NCBI GenBank assembly: GCA_039033855.1
Contig: JBCCBV010000004.1
Location: forward strand, 114,214 to 178,213
DNA: 64,000 bases
Reading direction: 5' to 3'
Origin: JBCCBV01 sp039033855
GTDB lineage: Bacteria > Planctomycetota > Phycisphaerae > Phycisphaerales > Phycisphaeraceae
Shown: positions 1 through 8,431 of the stretch, in pieces
Layout of the letters: each line of letters begins with the position of its first letter
Position numbering within the stretch: position 1 is the first letter of the stretch
The notes under the pieces: generated by a model
Database searches by the model: none
Told to the model about the DNA's origin: nothing
What the model saw: the letters and a program-made list of their open reading frames with translations, nothing else
Position numbers and translations under genes: made by a program

Positions 1-113
1 GCTTCGACATCCAAGGCCGGCCTTCGCTCGTCACCGTGCGGGGCGAAGTGGCGGCCGAAAACGGCGCGTTTACCGGCGCCCTGGGCCACGGCCGCGCGAT
101 TCGTCGGCGGTAA
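1..113 (+). CDS. C-terminal fragment of a cyclic amidohydrolase (dihydropyrimidinase/hydantoinase-like)
   Basis: Frame 3 is open from the left edge to a TAA at 111-113 and encodes the last 36 residues of a protein. The fragment runs from RPSLVTVRGEVAAENG to GHGRAIRRR. This looks like the C-terminal beta-strand tail of hydantoinase, dihydropyrimidinase and allantoinase proteins, where a V-x-G-x-V-(x)3-G turn is followed by a G-x-G-R ending. No catalytic residue lies in the visible part, so the substrate cannot be judged. Its position beside a purine-catabolic island fits a nucleobase-ring hydrolase. It runs convergently with the molybdopterin operon that ends at 132. Confidence 0.45.
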   Translation, partial: FDIQGRPSLVTVRGEVAAENGAFTGALGHGRAIRRR

Positions 114-131
114 CCCCAACGCGCAAGGCGC

Positions 132-728
132 TCAGTCGGGGTGATGGATGATCCGTCCGGCGCGCGGGCCGTCGCCGGCTTGCTCACCCGGCGTTGGGTC
201 CGGTCGCGCCTCCGGCCGGCCGTCGTCTTGCACGTCGCCGCGCAGCGTTTCCACGGCATGGGGCAGGATGTCGAGCAGGGCCGTCAGCATCTCGGTCGCG
301 CCGCGCTCCGAGCCGGGCAGGTTCAAGATCAGCGTGCTGCCGAGCGTTCCCGACTCGCCGCGCGAAAGATACGTGCGCGGGGTGATGTCGTAACACCGCC
401 GGCGGGCCAGTTCGAGCAGCGCCGGGTGCCTTCGTTCGAGGACCGACGCCGTGGCTTCGGGCGTGACGTCGCGCGGCGCCAGGCCGGTGCCTCCCGTGGT
501 CAGGAGCAGGTCGGGTTTGGGCGCATCGAGGCACCAGCGACGCAAGGCTTCGGCGAGGGTCTTGACTTCGTCGGCGCAACATTCGCGGGCGACGACCTCC
601 GCCGACAGGCGTAACCGGCACATCGCTTCGAGCGCGGGGCCCGATGTATCTGCCGCGGCGCCGCGGGAGCACCGGTCACTGACCGTTAACACCGCAACGC
701 GCATCGGCGGGTCGAGGGCGTCAGCCAT
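132..728 (-). CDS. mog: MogA/MoaB-family molybdopterin adenylyltransferase
   Basis: The 198-residue protein has the single MoCF_biosynth fold that adenylylates molybdopterin before molybdenum insertion. The nucleotide/pterin signature TTGGTG is at residues 77-82, followed by the usual APRDVTPEAT, and LPGS is at 137-140. The last 30 residues or so are a Pro/Asp/Gly-rich tail not needed for the fold. The ATG overlaps the 3' end of moaC by 8 bp, which supports this start and suggests coupled translation; a second Met at residue 9 (position 704) is the alternative. It is the last gene of the six-gene cofactor operon. MogA and MoaB cannot be separated from sequence alone. Confidence 0.9.
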   Translation of the reverse strand: MADALDPPMRVAVLTVSDRCSRGAAADTSGPALEAMCRLRLSAEVVARECCADEVKTLAEALRRWCLDAPKPDLLLTTGGTGLAPRDVTPEATASVLERRHPALLELARRRCYDITPRTYLSRGESGTLGSTLILNLPGSERGATEMLTALLDILPHAVETLRGDVQDDGRPEARPDPTPGEQAGDGPRAGRIIHHPD

Positions 729-1257
729 CGCTGGGCGCCTTGGTATCCGGGGCGTCCAGAGCGTCCGGGGCGCGGTAGTCGCCGCGCTGGCCGCCGGTCT
801 TGCTCAGCAGCCGGACGGACTCGACGACCATGCCTCGGTCGATGGACTTGCCCATGTCGACAACCGTGAGCGCCGCGATTGACACGGCGGCGAGCGCCTC
901 CATCTCCACGCCGGTGCGGGCCGTGGTGCGGACCTCGGCGGTGATGCGGACCAGGCCGGCCGGTTTGTCGAGCGTCACGTCCACCCGCGCCGCGTCGATG
1001 GGCAACGGGTGGCAGAGCGGGATGAGCTGCGCGGTCTGCTTGGCGCCCTGGATGCCGGCCAGCCGTGCGGTCTGGAGCACGTCGCCCTTGGCGAGCGCGT
1101 CGTGCTCAATCGCATCGGCCAGTTCGGCATTCATCCGCACCACGCCTTCGGCCACGGCGGTGCGCACCGTGGACGGCTTGGCGGACACGTCGACCATGCG
1201 CGCGGCGCCGGCGTTGTCGACGTGCGTCAGGCCGTTCGCGGAATCATTCGAAGTCAT
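721..1257 (-). CDS. moaC: cyclic pyranopterin monophosphate synthase MoaC
   Basis: MoaC works with MoaA to convert GTP to cyclic pyranopterin monophosphate, the first step of molybdenum-cofactor synthesis. The 178-residue protein shows the family landmarks in order: LTHVDN and MVDVSAK near the N-terminus, GDVLQTARLAGIQGAKQT, LIPLCHPLP, then TGVEMEALAAVSIAALTVVDMGKS with the catalytic KS/D region. About 10 residues precede the conserved HVD start. The ATG overlaps the moeA stop as ATGA, so translation is probably coupled. Confidence 0.96.
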   Translation of the reverse strand: MTSNDSANGLTHVDNAGAARMVDVSAKPSTVRTAVAEGVVRMNAELADAIEHDALAKGDVLQTARLAGIQGAKQTAQLIPLCHPLPIDAARVDVTLDKPAGLVRITAEVRTTARTGVEMEALAAVSIAALTVVDMGKSIDRGMVVESVRLLSKTGGQRGDYRAPDALDAPDTKAPSDG

Positions 1258-2453
1258 ACCGACCCACTCCAGTAAGGCAGCGGGCCCGGCGACACCGGGC
1301 CGGGCGGCTGCTCAACAAACCCGTCGCTGGCCGCGACCGACGGCGCATCGCCCGAACCGCGATTGGCCACGATCGACGCTCGGCCGTCCGGTTGCATCAC
1401 CACGTGGCGATACCACCATAAATGCAACTGCTGGTCGTCCGGGGGGTCGAGCGTCACGTGGGCGGTCGGCGCAGGGGCGGTTGCGACACCGGCCAGCCGT
1501 GCCAGCGGCTTCACACCAAACCGCCTGGCCATCGTGAGCGCCGACACCGGGTTGCCCGGTAAGCCCAGGATCGCCTGGCCCCGGGGTCCCAACGCGCCTA
1601 GGATCGGCTTGCCCGGACGTACCGGCAGGCCGTGAAACACGATTTCGGCGCCCAGGCGGCGCAGCACGCCGGGCACGTAGTCGTGGTCGCCCATCGAAAC
1701 GCCGCCAGTGATCCACAGCGCGTCGCACCCGTCGAGTAACTCCGCGACGTCGTTCTGGATCTTTTCGGGCTGGTCGCCGACGCGTTTTGTCTGAACCACC
1801 TCGACCCATGGCCATCGAACCGCCAACGCGCGGAGCGCGGGGCCGTTGGCGTCGCGCACGGCGTGGTCTGCCGGTTGCGAAGCGGGATCGCGCACCTCGT
1901 TCCCGGTCACCAGCACGCCCAGGCGCACCCGGCGGTACATGCGGACCGACGCGACGCCGAACGACGCCATCGCCGAAACCATGGCGGGTGTCACCACCCG
2001 GCCGGGCTCGACCACCGATTGCCCCTCGGCAACATTCTCGGCTTGTCGGCGGATGTTGGCGCCCGGGCGCAAGTCGGGCGACCCCGGGTCGATCCGCACG
2101 CGGTCTCGATTCGACTCATCGACGTGTTCGCGCCGGACCACGCAGTCGGCTTGGGGAGGGACGGCCCCGCCGGTGAAGATGCGCATCGCGGCGCCGAGCG
2201 CAAGCGGTGGCGGTGCCTGGCCGGTGGCGACCTCGCTGGGTACCGAGAGTGTGTTACCCGGAGCCACATCGGCGATGCGCACCGCGTAGCCGTCCATCGA
2301 CGACACATCGCAGGGCGGGCTGTCGCGGTCGGCATGGATCGCTTGCGCGAGCACCCGGCCGACCGCGTCGCGCATCGGTACCTGCTCGATCGCCGCCGTG
2401 GGCAAACGCGCGCAAAGCGCTTCGAGCGCCTGGTCGGGATGACGCACGGGCAT
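1254..2453 (-). CDS. moeA: molybdopterin molybdenumtransferase MoeA
   Basis: MoeA ligates molybdenum to adenylylated molybdopterin. The 399-residue protein shows SSMDGYAVR, an FTGGAVPP-type motif, the VTGNEV segment, ITGGVSMGDHDYV, and GLPVRPGKP followed by GLPGNPVSA, all typical of the gephyrin/MoeA fold, plus a C-terminal domain IV. I start at the ATG at 2453, which gives the usual short lead into DQALEAL. A GTG at 2477 (407 residues) overlaps the moaE stop as GTGA and is a serious alternative, because the other junctions in this operon are such overlaps. The frame stays open to 3104, but that extension is only the antisense-free shadow of moaE and moaD and has no MoeA character. Confidence 0.95.
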   Translation of the reverse strand: MPVRHPDQALEALCARLPTAAIEQVPMRDAVGRVLAQAIHADRDSPPCDVSSMDGYAVRIADVAPGNTLSVPSEVATGQAPPPLALGAAMRIFTGGAVPPQADCVVRREHVDESNRDRVRIDPGSPDLRPGANIRRQAENVAEGQSVVEPGRVVTPAMVSAMASFGVASVRMYRRVRLGVLVTGNEVRDPASQPADHAVRDANGPALRALAVRWPWVEVVQTKRVGDQPEKIQNDVAELLDGCDALWITGGVSMGDHDYVPGVLRRLGAEIVFHGLPVRPGKPILGALGPRGQAILGLPGNPVSALTMARRFGVKPLARLAGVATAPAPTAHVTLDPPDDQQLHLWWYRHVVMQPDGRASIVANRGSGDAPSVAASDGFVEQPPGPVSPGPLPYWSGSV

Positions 2454-2473
2454 CGAGGTGTGCGGCGCACGGC

Positions 2474-2881
2474 TCACGGGGTCGCCCCCGCGCCCGACTC
2501 GACAAACACCGGCCGTTTCCAGATCGGCACGTCGCGCTTGAGCGTGTCGATGAACCAGTCCATGGCGTCGAGCCCCTCGCGCCGGTGTGTCGATGCAATC
2601 CACAACCGGAACGAGCATTGCCCGACCCCAACCCGCCCACGGCTGTGCAGCGCTTGCACGGCCAAGAGCCCGAATTTCTCGAGCGCCTGCCGGGCCAACT
2701 CTCCGAGCATGCGCTCGGCCATGGGGTCGTAGGTTTCGTAGTCGATGGCGGTGATGGTTTGCGCGGCTTCGGTCGGGCGGATGCGTCCCTCGAACACCAG
2801 CACGGCGCCGACGGCCGGGTGTGGCGTTGGCGCGGGGATGCCGTCGAGTGGGCCGTCGAAGATGCGGGCGTTCGCGCTCAT
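2474..2881 (-). CDS. moaE: molybdopterin synthase catalytic subunit MoaE
   Basis: The 135-residue protein is the large subunit of molybdopterin synthase, which transfers sulfur from the MoaD thiocarboxylate to precursor Z. Visible family features are VGAVLVFEGRIRP, the LEYE-like IDYETYDPMAERML segment, the active-site HSRGRVGVG loop, and KRDVPIWKRPVF with the catalytic lysines. The ATG at 2881 overlaps the moaD stop as ATGA. The length is normal for MoaE. A longer in-frame reading to 3052 is a frame shadow of moaD. Confidence 0.95.
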   Translation of the reverse strand: MSANARIFDGPLDGIPAPTPHPAVGAVLVFEGRIRPTEAAQTITAIDYETYDPMAERMLGELARQALEKFGLLAVQALHSRGRVGVGQCSFRLWIASTHRREGLDAMDWFIDTLKRDVPIWKRPVFVESGAGATP

Positions 2882-3138
2882 CCGCCGGACACCATGCCCA
2901 CGAGCGCGATCTCGTCGGTGGGCCGGACCGGGTCGGCGGGGTCGGCCAGCCGTTGGTTGACCGCCAGGCGCGAAGAATCGATCGACTCGGCCAACGGCGG
3001 CGCGGCGGTGCGCAAGGCGTCGAGCACTTGGGCGCATGTGCAAGACTCGCAAGGCAGCGTAAGACGCACCGAGCGTTCGCCCACGGCGTCGGCCTGCGGC
3101 CCAAAGAGTCGGACGTCGAGGTGCGTCATGCCGGTCAT
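2878..3138 (-). CDS. moaD: molybdopterin synthase sulfur carrier subunit MoaD
   Basis: The 86-residue ubiquitin-like protein ends in the diagnostic Gly-Gly (VSGG) that is thiocarboxylated and inserted into MoaE. The body has the beta-grasp pattern HLDVRLFGPQAD, then AVNQRLA and EIALVGMVSGG. The N-terminal ATG overlaps the moaA stop (ATGA at 3135-3138) and its own stop overlaps the moaE ATG. No MoeB-type activating enzyme is in the window, so MoaD must be activated by a protein encoded elsewhere. Confidence 0.93.
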   Translation of the reverse strand: MTGMTHLDVRLFGPQADAVGERSVRLTLPCESCTCAQVLDALRTAAPPLAESIDSSRLAVNQRLADPADPVRPTDEIALVGMVSGG

Positions 3139-4166
3139 CCGCCGATGTGCGTCATCGTCACGAAGCCGCGGCTGGGGTGCTCGGGCTGCTTCACGCCGAG
3201 CCCCTGCCGGAGCAGGTCGTCCAGCCGGTCGGGGTCGAGCCGGGGGCGCAGCGCGGGTTGGAGCGAGCCGGCCGGCTTGTCCATCAGGCACGGGTACAGC
3301 TCGCCGTCGGCCGCCACGCGGATGCGCGTGCACGCCGAGCAGAAGTTGCAGCTCATCGGCGTGATGAACCCCAGGGTCGCCCGCTGGCCATCGGGCAGTT
3401 CCACCCGGTACCGCCGGGCCGCGTCGGCGCCTTGCGGCAGCGCCGCCCACCCGGAGCACAGGCCTTGCAGGCGCTCGCGCATCTCCGCTTCGGGCACGTA
3501 GCGCTCGGCCCAGGCGTCGGCCAGCGGGCCCATCGGCATCATCTCGATCAGCCGTAGCTCCACGCCCAGGCGCGCCGCGTAGCGCAGCAGGTCGGGCAGG
3601 TCGTGGAGATTGGCCCCGCGCATCACCACGGCGTTGAGTTTGACCGGCGTCAACCCCGCCTCGATCGCCGCGCGCACCCCGGCCAGCACGCGCTCCAGAC
3701 CATTGACGCCGGTGATCTGGGCGAACCGCTCGGCGTCGAGCGTGTCGAGGCTGATGTTGACGCGGTCGATGCCGGCCCGCGCATACGCCGTGGCCTGCCG
3801 GGCCAGGCTGAGGCCGTTGGTGGTCATGGCCAGTTCGGCGACGCCGGGCACGCTGCGCACGGCGCGGATGATCTCAAGAAGCTCGGGCCTGGCGGTGGGG
3901 TCGCCGCCGGTGAGGCGGACCTTGCGCAGGCCGTGCCGCTCGACCAAGTGGGCCACGAGGTTTCTGATTTCGTCTGGCGTGAGGTGCTGGCGTGCGTCGC
4001 CGTGGCCCAGACGGCCCGGCCGGCAATAGGCGCATCGCATCTGGCAGGCCTTGGTGAGCGAAAGGCGCAGGTAATCGATCCGTCTTCCCAGCGGGTCGGC
4101 GAGCGTGGCGGACTCCTTGGAGGCTTGGCGGGCGACCTCTATCTTAGCCCGGCTGCGCCCGGGCAT
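3135..4166 (-). CDS. moaA: GTP 3',8-cyclase MoaA (radical SAM)
   Basis: MoaA starts molybdenum-cofactor synthesis by rearranging GTP with a radical SAM cluster. With the ATG at 4166 the protein is 343 residues. It shows the N-terminal C-x3-C-x2-C cluster (C41, C45, C48), RLTGGDP, the second cluster motif FCSACTRIRV followed by YPCL, and the C-terminal HIGG tail. The start is doubtful. The ATG gives about 20 residues more than the family usually has before DPLGRR, and it lies only 23 bp from the divergent gene. A perfect AAGGAG at 4113-4118 instead points to an ACG codon at 4104-4106, which would give a normal 323-residue MoaA. First gene of the operon. Confidence 0.95.
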   Translation of the reverse strand: MPGRSRAKIEVARQASKESATLADPLGRRIDYLRLSLTKACQMRCAYCRPGRLGHGDARQHLTPDEIRNLVAHLVERHGLRKVRLTGGDPTARPELLEIIRAVRSVPGVAELAMTTNGLSLARQATAYARAGIDRVNISLDTLDAERFAQITGVNGLERVLAGVRAAIEAGLTPVKLNAVVMRGANLHDLPDLLRYAARLGVELRLIEMMPMGPLADAWAERYVPEAEMRERLQGLCSGWAALPQGADAARRYRVELPDGQRATLGFITPMSCNFCSACTRIRVAADGELYPCLMDKPAGSLQPALRPRLDPDRLDDLLRQGLGVKQPEHPSRGFVTMTHIGG

Positions 4167-4189
4167 CCGGCATCCATTACAGTGGCGCA

Positions 4190-5290
4190 ATGCTCCAAAT
4201 CGAACCCCGCCGACTCCACGGGCCCGGCCCGTCGCCCGTTCACGACAGCGTCTTGCAAGCCCTGGCCCAGCCCTGCATCGGCCACATGGACCCGCGGTTC
4301 ATGCAGGTGATGGACGAGGTCCGGCAGATGCTCCAGCAGGTCTTCAAGACCCAGAACCCGATGACGCTGGCCTGCTCGGGCACCGGGTCGGCCGGCGCCG
4401 AGATGCTCATGGCCAACCTGGTCGAGCCGGGCGACGCCTGTTTGATCGGGATCAACGGCGTGTTCGGCGGCCGGCTGGCCGACAAGGCCCGGCGGATGGG
4501 CGGCGAGGTCCACACCATGGAACAAGACTGGGGCAAGGTCTTCGACCTCGACGCCGTGAAAGAAAAGGTCGCCGAACTCAAGCCCAAGCTGGTGGCGTTG
4601 GTCCACGCCGAAACTTCGACGGGCGCCCACCAGCCGTTCGAAGGCCTGGCCGACGAGGTGCACAAGCACGGCGGCCTGCTGGTGATGGACTGTGTCACCT
4701 CGCTGTCGGGCCTGCCGGTGGAGATCGACGCGTGGGGGATCGACGCCGCCTATTCCGGCACGCAAAAATGCCTGGGCTGCCCGCCTGGCCTGGCGCCGGT
4801 GACCGTCGGCGAGCGCGCCATGCACAAGGCCACCAACCGTAAGAGCGTTTGCCACTCGTGGTACCTCGACCTCAACCTGGTCGGCAACTACTGGGACGGC
4901 GACCGCGCCTACCACCACACCGCGCCGGTGAACATGAACTACGCGCTGCACGAATCGCTCCGCCGAGCGCTCGAAGAAGGCCTGCCCGCGCGGTTCGAAC
5001 GGCACAAGTCGGCCCACGAAAAGCTCAAGGCCGGCCTGCTCGAGCGCGGCTTTTCCTACGCCACGCAAGAAGGCCACGTGCTGCCGATGCTCAACTGCAT
5101 CCGTCTGCCCGAAGGTGTTGAGAACGAGGCCGGGTTGCGCAAGCGCCTGCTCGAAGAGTTTGCGCTCGAGGTCGGCGCCGGGCTCGGCGCGTTCAAGGGC
5201 GCTTGCTGGCGGATCGGGCTGATGGGCGAAGGCGCACGCGAGGCCAACGTGGAGTTCATCCTCCGCAGCATCGACCAGGTGATGAACTAA
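4190..5290 (+). CDS. PLP-dependent aminotransferase, PucG/alanine-glyoxylate type
   Basis: The 366-residue protein is a class V (AGXT-like) aminotransferase. It opens with HGPGPSPV and IGHMDPRF, carries SGTGSAGAEM for phosphate binding, VMDCVTSLSG with the cofactor Asp, and the PLP lysine in SGTQKCLGCPPG. The closest characterised relatives are alanine/serine-glyoxylate aminotransferases and (S)-ureidoglycine-glyoxylate aminotransferase (PucG). Because every neighbour belongs to purine breakdown, PucG is the better guess, consuming glyoxylate and ureidoglycine. This is inference from context. It starts at an ATG with no visible Shine-Dalgarno and is divergent from moaA. Its 3' end overlaps that of xdhC by 4 bp. 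Confidence 0.88.
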   Translation: MLQIEPRRLHGPGPSPVHDSVLQALAQPCIGHMDPRFMQVMDEVRQMLQQVFKTQNPMTLACSGTGSAGAEMLMANLVEPGDACLIGINGVFGGRLADKARRMGGEVHTMEQDWGKVFDLDAVKEKVAELKPKLVALVHAETSTGAHQPFEGLADEVHKHGGLLVMDCVTSLSGLPVEIDAWGIDAAYSGTQKCLGCPPGLAPVTVGERAMHKATNRKSVCHSWYLDLNLVGNYWDGDRAYHHTAPVNMNYALHESLRRALEEGLPARFERHKSAHEKLKAGLLERGFSYATQEGHVLPMLNCIRLPEGVENEAGLRKRLLEEFALEVGAGLGAFKGACWRIGLMGEGAREANVEFILRSIDQVMN

Positions 5291-6069
5291 GCCGAGTCTG
5301 CCGACGACGCGTCCCGCACTTGCAAGAGCTCGGCGGCGATGCTCACGGCGATCTCGCCGGGGTGGTTTCCGCCGATCGGCAACCCCAACGGGCAGCGGAA
5401 GTCGATCCGCTCGGGTGGGATCCCTGCGTCCTGCAGTTCGCGCCGGAGCGTGGCGGCCTTGGCGTTGCTGCCGATGACGCCCAGATAAGCGAACCGACGG
5501 CCGGTCTCGAAAACGCGTTGCAGCACCGGGCGGTCGGCCGAGTGGCCGCGGGTCATGCACAGCACCTGCGCAGTGTCAGGCAGCGCATCGACTTCACCCG
5601 GCGGGTCGTCGGTCTGCACCGCTTCAACGCCATCGGGCAGCTTGGCCAGCCAGTCGGCACGCGGGTCGATGCACGTCATCCGGCAGGGCAACCCGACCAG
5701 CACCCGCGCCAAGGCCTGCGTGACGTGCCCGGCGCCGAATACCACCACCCGCCAGGCCGAGCGGTCCACCCGCTCGAAGAACAGCTTCACCCGGCCGCCG
5801 CAGGTCATGCCGATGTCCGTGCGGAGGCTCCAATCGAACAAGCGTGTGGCGACGCCGTCGCGCAGCATGGCCTGGGCTTCCTGGATGGCGCGGGCCTCGA
5901 TCTTGCCGCCGCCCACGGTGCCGTGGTCGTGGCCGGTTGCCCGGACGATCATGCGCGCGCCCGCGTCGGCCGGCGTCGAGCCGTGCGCATCGACCAGCGT
6001 GACGGCCACAAACGGCTCGCCGCGTTCGTGCAGCACCGCGTAGCGTTCGTGGTGGGACAGCGAAGGCAT
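5287..6069 (-). CDS. xdhC: xanthine dehydrogenase accessory protein XdhC
   Basis: XdhC binds molybdenum cofactor and helps load the sulfurated form into xanthine dehydrogenase. The 260-residue protein has the N-terminal XdhC/CoxI domain (VTLVDAHGSTPADAG, GTVGGGKIEARAI, TCGGRVKLFFE) and a C-terminal Rossmann domain (VVVFGAGHVTQAL, LGVIGSNAKA, LGLPIGGNHPGEIAVSI). I use the ATG at 6069; a TTG two codons upstream is possible. It follows xdhB by 10 bp in the xdhA-xdhB-xdhC operon. Confidence 0.93.
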   Translation of the reverse strand: MPSLSHHERYAVLHERGEPFVAVTLVDAHGSTPADAGARMIVRATGHDHGTVGGGKIEARAIQEAQAMLRDGVATRLFDWSLRTDIGMTCGGRVKLFFERVDRSAWRVVVFGAGHVTQALARVLVGLPCRMTCIDPRADWLAKLPDGVEAVQTDDPPGEVDALPDTAQVLCMTRGHSADRPVLQRVFETGRRFAYLGVIGSNAKAATLRRELQDAGIPPERIDFRCPLGLPIGGNHPGEIAVSIAAELLQVRDASSADSA

Positions 6070-6079
6070 GGGCAATCGC

Positions 6080-8428
6080 TCAGTGAGAAGACGCGGGCGC
6101 GAGAGACGGATTAGAAGCGGCCAGCGCTTCGATCGCCATCAGCAGCGCCTCGTTCGTGGCCGGCAGATTCAACGGCACGTCGGCGCCGGGCGACAAGAAA
6201 GACAGCGCGTGCCGACACGCCAGGAACGGCGCAATGCCCAGCATGAGCGGTGGCTCGCCCACGGCCTTGCTCCAACGCACGTTGACCTTGTGCTTGGGGT
6301 TCGGGAACGCCTCGAGGTTGAAGACCTTGGGCACGTCGCTCGACGCGGGCACCTTATACGTGGTCGGGCTATTGGAGAGCAGGGCGCCGTTGTCGCCATA
6401 GCAGAGCTCCTCGGCGGTGCACCAGCCCATGCCCTGGATGAACCCGCCGTAGAGCTGGCCGAGGTCGACACCGGGGTTGATCATCTTTCCGACGTCCATG
6501 AGCACATCCGCCCGGTCCACGACCAAGTCGCCGGTGAAACGATCGATGGTGACCTCGGCCGCGGCCACGCCGGCGGTGTAATAGAAAAACGGGTTGCCCC
6601 GGCCAGTCTCTCGGTTGAAATCGACGCCGGGCGTGGCGTAATAGCCGCGCGCCCCCAAGTCCACCCGGGCCCGTCGGGCGGCGTCGCACAGCGCACCAAA
6701 GGGCAGACGACGCTCGGGGTTGCGGAGGTCGAACACTTCGCCAGCTTCGTATCGAACGTGCTCGGGCTCGGCGGTCAAACCCGCTTCGGGGTCGGCCAAA
6801 ACATCCGCGGCGAACCGGTCGAGGCGCTCGCGGATCTGCCGACAGGCGTCGAGCGCCGCCTGGCCGTTGAGGTCGGTCCCCGCGCTGGCGGCGGTGGGCG
6901 ATGTGTTGTGGTTCTTCTCGGTGGACGTGGTCATCAAGCGGACCGCGTCGATGTCGATGCCGAACGCATCGGCCACCAGCTGCTTGACCTTGGTGTTCAG
7001 GCCCTGGCCCATCTCGGTGCCGCCGGTGGACACCTGCACGCTGCCGTCGGTGTACACGTTGACCAACGCGTTGCCCTGGTTCAGGAAGCGGGTGGTGAAA
7101 CTGATGCCGAACTTCACCGCCGACATCGCGAGCCCTTTGAGGTGCGTCTGGCTTCGGTCGTTGTGTGCCTGGACCTCGGCCATCCGCGCGCGGTAGTCGC
7201 ATCGGGCTTCGAGCGCGTCGAACAGCTCGGGCAAAACGTGATGGCGGACGACTTGGCCGTAGGGCGTGACGTTGCGCTCGTTGTGCCCGTAGACATTCAA
7301 CCGGCGGACGTCGAACGCGTCGCGCCCGACGGCTTGTGCGATGTCTTGCAGGATCGTTTCGATGGCGACCACGCCCTGCGGGCCGCCGAAGCCGCGGAAC
7401 GCCGTGTTGGGCGGCAGATTGGTGCGGGCGATCTTGCCGGTGATGGCGATGTCCGGCACGAAGTACGCGTTGTCGGCGTGGAGCATCGTGCGCTCCATGA
7501 CCGACGTGGACAGGTCGGCGTAGGCCCCGCCGTTGGACACGAAACGGATGTCGAGCGCGAGCAACCGGCCGTCGTCGTCGTACCCGGCGTGATAGTCGGC
7601 ACGGGTGGCGTGGCGCTTGCCGGTGACGCACATGTCGGTGGTCTTGTCGTACACCACCCGGGCGGGCAGGCCGGTGCGCAGGGCGACCCACGCGGCCATC
7701 GCCGCGGGGATGGCACCCTGAGTTTCCTTGCCCCCGAAGCCCCCACCCATCCGCGGGCACTCGCAAACGACCTGGTGCAACGGCAGGCCGAGCACGTCGG
7801 CGACGACCTGCTGCGACTCGGTCGGGTTCTGTGTCGACGAGACGATGCGCACCGCCCCGCCGGGCTCGGGGATGGCCAGAGTCGCTTGCGATTCAAGGTA
7901 AAACTGCTCTTGCCCGTTGCAATAGAACGAACCTTGTCGCGTGTGGGGTGCGGACTTCAGGCCGGCGTCGGCGTCGCCGCGGGCGATCCGTCGAACCGGC
8001 CCGAGGTAGCGATCCTGCGCCACCGCCTGCTCGATAGTGAGCACCGGGTCTACGGCCTGGCCTGCGATCTGGACGAGTGACCGGGCGTGCGCGAGCGCCG
8101 CTTCGTTCTCCGCGGCGATCACCACCACCGGCTGGCCGAGGTAATCGACTTGGTCTTCCACCAGGAACGGTTCGTCGTGGAAGATCGGGCCAAACAGCCG
8201 GGCGCCGGCCTCGGGCAGGTCGGCCGCGCCGAGCGCCTGCACCACCCCCGGCGCGGTGCGCACGCGCGACAGGTCCACCGGCTCGATGCGGCCCGTGGCG
8301 AACGGCGCGCCGACAAAGCCCACTACTAGTTCGTCGGCGTAGCGGGGCAAGTCGTCGATGTAGAGCGCACGGCCGGTCACGTGACCGACCGCCGACTCGT
8401 GCGGGATGGATCGCCCGACGCTCGGCAT
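6080..8428 (-). CDS. xdhB: xanthine dehydrogenase, molybdenum-binding subunit
   Basis: The 782-residue protein is the molybdopterin subunit that hydroxylates hypoxanthine and xanthine. Substrate and cofactor motifs are all present: QEQFYLESQ with the substrate-binding Glu, GGGFGGKE, the Arg in AFRGFGGPQG, GTEMGQGLNTK for the cofactor, and the catalytic Glu in KAVGEPPLML. These residues argue for true xanthine dehydrogenase rather than an aldehyde or CO dehydrogenase. It lies directly downstream of xdhA and upstream of xdhC. The neighbouring Moco operon would supply its cofactor. Confidence 0.96.
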   Translation of the reverse strand: MPSVGRSIPHESAVGHVTGRALYIDDLPRYADELVVGFVGAPFATGRIEPVDLSRVRTAPGVVQALGAADLPEAGARLFGPIFHDEPFLVEDQVDYLGQPVVVIAAENEAALAHARSLVQIAGQAVDPVLTIEQAVAQDRYLGPVRRIARGDADAGLKSAPHTRQGSFYCNGQEQFYLESQATLAIPEPGGAVRIVSSTQNPTESQQVVADVLGLPLHQVVCECPRMGGGFGGKETQGAIPAAMAAWVALRTGLPARVVYDKTTDMCVTGKRHATRADYHAGYDDDGRLLALDIRFVSNGGAYADLSTSVMERTMLHADNAYFVPDIAITGKIARTNLPPNTAFRGFGGPQGVVAIETILQDIAQAVGRDAFDVRRLNVYGHNERNVTPYGQVVRHHVLPELFDALEARCDYRARMAEVQAHNDRSQTHLKGLAMSAVKFGISFTTRFLNQGNALVNVYTDGSVQVSTGGTEMGQGLNTKVKQLVADAFGIDIDAVRLMTTSTEKNHNTSPTAASAGTDLNGQAALDACRQIRERLDRFAADVLADPEAGLTAEPEHVRYEAGEVFDLRNPERRLPFGALCDAARRARVDLGARGYYATPGVDFNRETGRGNPFFYYTAGVAAAEVTIDRFTGDLVVDRADVLMDVGKMINPGVDLGQLYGGFIQGMGWCTAEELCYGDNGALLSNSPTTYKVPASSDVPKVFNLEAFPNPKHKVNVRWSKAVGEPPLMLGIAPFLACRHALSFLSPGADVPLNLPATNEALLMAIEALAASNPSLAPASSH

Positions 8429-8431
8429 GGT

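Noticed and set aside
1254..3104. 616-residue open frame suggesting a fusion protein in front of MoeA
   Set aside because: The first 217 residues are Arg/Pro-rich out-of-frame translation of moaE and moaD, which are themselves clearly coding. MoeA starts at 2453 or 2477.
6068..8080. 670-residue plus-strand frame over xdhB
   Set aside because: It is antisense to a gene with all xanthine-dehydrogenase motifs and has the His/Val/Gly/Arg bias of a GC-rich shadow frame.
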